From: Desulfobacteraceae bacterium
GTDB taxonomy: Bacteria; Desulfobacterota; Desulfobacteria; Desulfobacterales; JAABRJ01
DNA length: 7,320 nucleotides
Assembly: GCA_011390985.1 (NCBI GenBank)
Contig: JAABRJ010000033.1
Coordinates: 1 to 7,320 of the forward strand
Direction of reading: 5' to 3'
Positions 4,719 to 7,320 of the stretch are shown one piece after another. The position numbers were made by a program, and so were the translations under genes. The notes beneath the pieces were generated by a model. The model ran no database searches and was not told the origin of the DNA. It was given only the letters and a program-made list of their open reading frames with translations. The number at the start of each line of letters is the position of its first letter. The stretch's first letter is position 1.

Positions 4719-7320
4719 ATGTTCGATCCCCTGGTCGCCATGCTGGTATTCCTGCTTTACGCCGGGGCCCTTTTCCTGGTGGCCCTGTGGGCCGAGCGCT
4801 GCGCCACTGCCGGCCGGAGCCCCGCCAACAACCCCTGGGTCTACGCCCTCTCCCTGGCGGTTTACTGCACCGCCTGGACCTACTACGGCAGCGTCGGCAT
4901 CGCGGCCTCCTCGGGGCTGCTTTTCCTCTCGGTTTATCTGGGGCCCACCCTGGGCATCATCCTCTGGTGGCAGGTGCTGCGGCGGATGGCGCTGATCAAA
5001 TCCCATCACCACATCACCAGCATTGCCGACTTCATCTCGGCCCGCTATGACAAATCCGAAAGCCTTGCCGCGCTGGCCACCGTGCTGGCCCTTTTTGCGA
5101 TCATCCCCTACGTTTCACTGCAGCTCAAAGCGATCATCAGCACCTTTGCCCTGATCACCACCCCGGGCCAGGGTTTTTCCACCTGGATCGGCGGCCACGT
5201 CGGCCCCATCGTGGTGGCGCTGATGATCGTCTTCACCATCATCTTCGGGGTTCGGCGCCTGGACCCCACCGAACGCCACGACGGCATGGTGATGGCCCTG
5301 GCGGTGGAATGCGTCGTCAAGCTGGCGAGCCTCCTGGTGGCGGGTGTTTTCGTCACCTATTTTCTTTACGACGGCTTTGGGGACCTTTTCCAGCGGCTGG
5401 CGCAAAGCCCCCATCACGCTCTTTTTTCGCTCAGCGGCAGCGCCAGCTCGCCCTACCTGCTGTGGACCACCTACCTTGTGCTGGCCATGTCCGCCAGCCT
5501 GTTTCTGCCCCGCCAATTCCACGTTGCGGTGGTGGAAAACCCCAACCCGGACTTTATTTCCTCGGCAATGTGGATCTTTCCGGCCTACATGCTGCTGATC
5601 AACCTCTTTGTCCTGCCGATTGCCGCCGCCGGCCTGCTGCAGGGTCTGCCGGCCATCGGGGCCGATACCTTTGTCCTGGATCTGCCGCGCGATCACGGCA
5701 AACCCTGGCTGGTGATGCTGGTCTTTATCGGCGGTTTTTCGGCCGCCACGGGCATGATCATGATCAGTTCGGTTACCCTCTCCACCATGCTCACCAACCA
5801 CCTGCTTCTGCCACTGGTCCGCTGGGTGCCCTGGCTGGGTTTTCTGCGGCGCCACCTGCTGCGCTGCAAGTGGGCGGCCGTGGCCCTGGTGCTGATACTG
5901 AGCCACGGCTTCGAGCGCCTGATCGGCCAGACCTTCATGCTGGCCAATATCGGGATGATCTCCTTTGCGGCGGTCTTCCAGTTCGCCCCGGCCATCGTGG
6001 GCGGCATGTTCTGGCGTCAGGCCAACAAATGGGGCGCACTGGCGGGGTTGACGGCGGGGTTCGTGACCTGGCTCTACACCCTGCTGCTGCCGGCCCTGAT
6101 CCGGGTCGGCTGGTTTTCGCGCAGCATCCTGGAAAACGGGCCCTGGGGGCTTGCGGCCCTCAACCCCGAGAGTCTCTTCGGCCTGCGGGGGCTGCCGTCG
6201 CTTTCCCACACGCTTTTCTGGTCCTTTTTCTTCAACGTCGGCGCCTATGTGCTGGTGTCGATCTGGCAGGAGCAGAGCCCCACCGAAAAGCGCCTGGCGC
6301 TGGCCTTCAGCGGTGAAGGCCGGGATGCGGCCCTGCCCCCCGACAGAGACCGCCACACGGCCAGCATCGACTTGGCGGCCAAACGCCTGGAGATCGGAAA
6401 TGTCCTGCAGCGCTACTTGGGCGAAACCGAAGCGCGGTCGATCCTCGCCCGGTGCATGGCGGCATCCCACCTGGACGGCAAAACGCACATCACCATCGTC
6501 GACCTGATCAAGCTCCACAGCGAGGTCGAAAAATCCCTGGCCGGGGCCATCGGCGCCCCCGCCGCCCACAAAGCCCTCACCGGTTCGGCGGTTTTCACGC
6601 CTCAGGAGTCCCTGGAACTCAGCGAGGTATACACGGACATTCTCGCCAGCCTGCGCATTTCCCCCGAGGAGTTGTATGCCAAGCTCGATTATTACCGCGA
6701 AAAGGAAGCCCTCCTGACCAGCCACGCCGCCGAACTCCAGGAGTACAGCAAGGCGCTGGAGCTGCGCATCCTCGAGCAGGAAAAAACCGAGGCGGCCCTC
6801 GCCGAAAGCGAAGCCAAATACCGCAGCATATTTGAAAACGCCCCCGAAGGCATTTTCCAGGTGACCCCCGAGGGTCAGATGATCAGCGCCAGCCCGGCGA
6901 TGGCGACGATCCTCGGCTTCGACTCGCCCGCCGAGCTGATGGCGGCCCTGGAGAGCATCGGCAAGAACACCTATGTCCGCCCGGAGGATCACCAGGACCT
7001 GATGGCGCGGCTGACCACCGAAGGCGTGGTCACGGACTTCGAGTGCCAGCTCAGACGCCGGGGCGGCAGCCCCGTCTGGACCGCCATCCGGGCCCGCGCG
7101 GTGCGTGCCGCCAACGGCAGTCTCCTGATGATCGAGGGGTTTCTCCAGGACATCTCCCAGCGCAAGCGCTCCGAGGCCGCCCTGCAGGAGGCCTACCGCA
7201 ATATGGAACAGCGGGTGGCCGACCGCACCGCCGAGCTGCAGGCCGCCAACCGTGAACTTCTGACGGCCAAAGAAACCGCCGAGGCCGCCACCCGGGCCAA
7301 AAGCGAGTTTCTGGCCAACA
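4719..7320 (+). CDS. CbrA-like sensor histidine kinase: SSS/SLC5 membrane domain, STAC-type linker, PAS, start of HisKA (3' end outside window)
   Basis: The frame is open from ATG 4719 to the window end (867 complete codons, no stop). Residues 1-515 form an SSS/SLC5-like membrane domain with about 13 hydrophobic segments. Typical kinase-linked SSS sequences are visible: NPWVYALSLAVYCTAWTYYG (38-57), SIADFISARY (101-110), IIPYVSLQLKAI (128-139), FGVRRLDPTERHDG (176-189) and WGALAGLTAGF (438-448). Residues about 552-625 (LEIGNVLQRYLGETEAR ... SLAGAIGAPAAHKAL) resemble the STAC linker of CbrA-type kinases. A coiled coil (about 655-698) leads to a PAS domain (699-815, ending in QDISQRKRSE), then a second coiled coil. 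KSEFLAN at 861-867 is the usual lead into MSHEIRTP, so the phosphoacceptor His should lie about three codons past the window. The role is probably to sense or import a small nutrient and phosphorylate a response regulator. The ligand is unknown. Output domains, and any fused receiver, lie outside. Confidence 0.93.
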   Translation, partial: MFDPLVAMLVFLLYAGALFLVALWAERCATAGRSPANNPWVYALSLAVYCTAWTYYGSVGIAASSGLLFLSVYLGPTLGIILWWQVLRRMALIKSHHHITSIADFISARYDKSESLAALATVLALFAIIPYVSLQLKAIISTFALITTPGQGFSTWIGGHVGPIVVALMIVFTIIFGVRRLDPTERHDGMVMALAVECVVKLASLLVAGVFVTYFLYDGFGDLFQRLAQSPHHALFSLSGSASSPYLLWTTYLVLAMSASLFLPRQFHVAVVENPNPDFISSAMWIFPAYMLLINLFVLPIAAAGLLQGLPAIGADTFVLDLPRDHGKPWLVMLVFIGGFSAATGMIMISSVTLSTMLTNHLLLPLVRWVPWLGFLRRHLLRCKWAAVALVLILSHGFERLIGQTFMLANIGMISFAAVFQFAPAIVGGMFWRQANKWGALAGLTAGFVTWLYTLLLPALIRVGWFSRSILENGPWGLAALNPESLFGLRGLPSLSHTLFWSFFFNVGAYVLVSIWQEQSPTEKRLALAFSGEGRDAALPPDRDRHTASIDLAAKRLEIGNVLQRYLGETEARSILARCMAASHLDGKTHITIVDLIKLHSEVEKSLAGAIGAPAAHKALTGSAVFTPQESLELSEVYTDILASLRISPEELYAKLDYYREKEALLTSHAAELQEYSKALELRILEQEKTEAALAESEAKYRSIFENAPEGIFQVTPEGQMISASPAMATILGFDSPAELMAALESIGKNTYVRPEDHQDLMARLTTEGVVTDFECQLRRRGGSPVWTAIRARAVRAANGSLLMIEGFLQDISQRKRSEAALQEAYRNMEQRVADRTAELQAANRELLTAKETAEAATRAKSEFLAN

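Noticed and set aside
5755..5766. Perfect 12-base palindrome TGATCATGATCA
   Set aside because: It is fully explained by the codons for the Met-Ile-Met-Ile stretch in a membrane helix, with no second copy noticed and no regulatory context.
5309..6316. 335-codon + strand open frame inside the kinase gene
   Set aside because: It is a shifted-frame shadow with Arg/Pro/Gly/Ala-rich low-information composition; the correct frame carries continuous SSS-family motifs.
5115..6992. Very long antisense open frame (about 625 codons) opposite the sensor kinase
   Set aside because: It lies entirely within the clear SSS-kinase coding frame. Its translation is a Gly/Gln/His/Arg/Asp-rich string with no recognisable domain, as expected from the complementary strand of GC-biased codons.

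Overview
This is a GC-rich, densely packed stretch of bacterial chromosome with every credible gene on the + strand. The protein families, the gene order (peptide deformylase, methionyl-tRNA formyltransferase, 16S rRNA m5C methyltransferase, PASTA-domain protein, ribulose-phosphate epimerase) and the style of the proteins suggest a deltaproteobacterium (Desulfobacterota or a relative). That placement is inference from family resemblance and remembered synteny, not a database result. I see no mobile element, CRISPR array, tRNA, rRNA or phage gene.

Left block (1 to 4344) is housekeeping. It opens with the last 76 codons of def (peptide deformylase). fmt follows one base later, so the enzyme that removes the formyl group from nascent proteins sits next to the one that adds formyl to initiator Met-tRNA. 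After a 58-base gap comes rsmB (16S rRNA cytosine-5 methyltransferase), whose stop codon overlaps by one base the start of a membrane-anchored protein with three PASTA repeats. A 130-base gap then leads to rpe (ribulose-phosphate 3-epimerase), which has a strong ribosome-binding site.

The boundary (about 4345 to 4479) is the regulatory hinge of the window. A small candidate terminator hairpin with a T-rich tail runs directly into a sigma70-type promoter, TTGACA-17-TATTCT. The leader after it holds a possible 12-codon ORF with a Pro-Pro-Pro-Trp sequence, and then a strong Shine-Dalgarno.

Right block (4480 to the end) is a signalling module. It has a 78-residue protein with two membrane segments, then a large sensor histidine kinase that runs off the window. 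The kinase has an N-terminal solute:sodium symporter-like (SSS/SLC5) membrane domain, a linker of the STAC type, a coiled coil, a PAS domain and a second coiled coil. The window stops just where the phosphoacceptor His motif of the HisKA domain should begin. The arrangement closely resembles CbrA of Pseudomonas and its small upstream partner CbrX. By manual alignment from memory, the Na+-coordinating residues of PutP are not conserved here, which suggests a sensor, or a transporter coupled differently, rather than a Na+ symporter.

The most rewarding items for follow-up are the two-gene symporter-kinase module with its promoter and leader, and the kinase-less PASTA protein translationally coupled to an rRNA methyltransferase gene.
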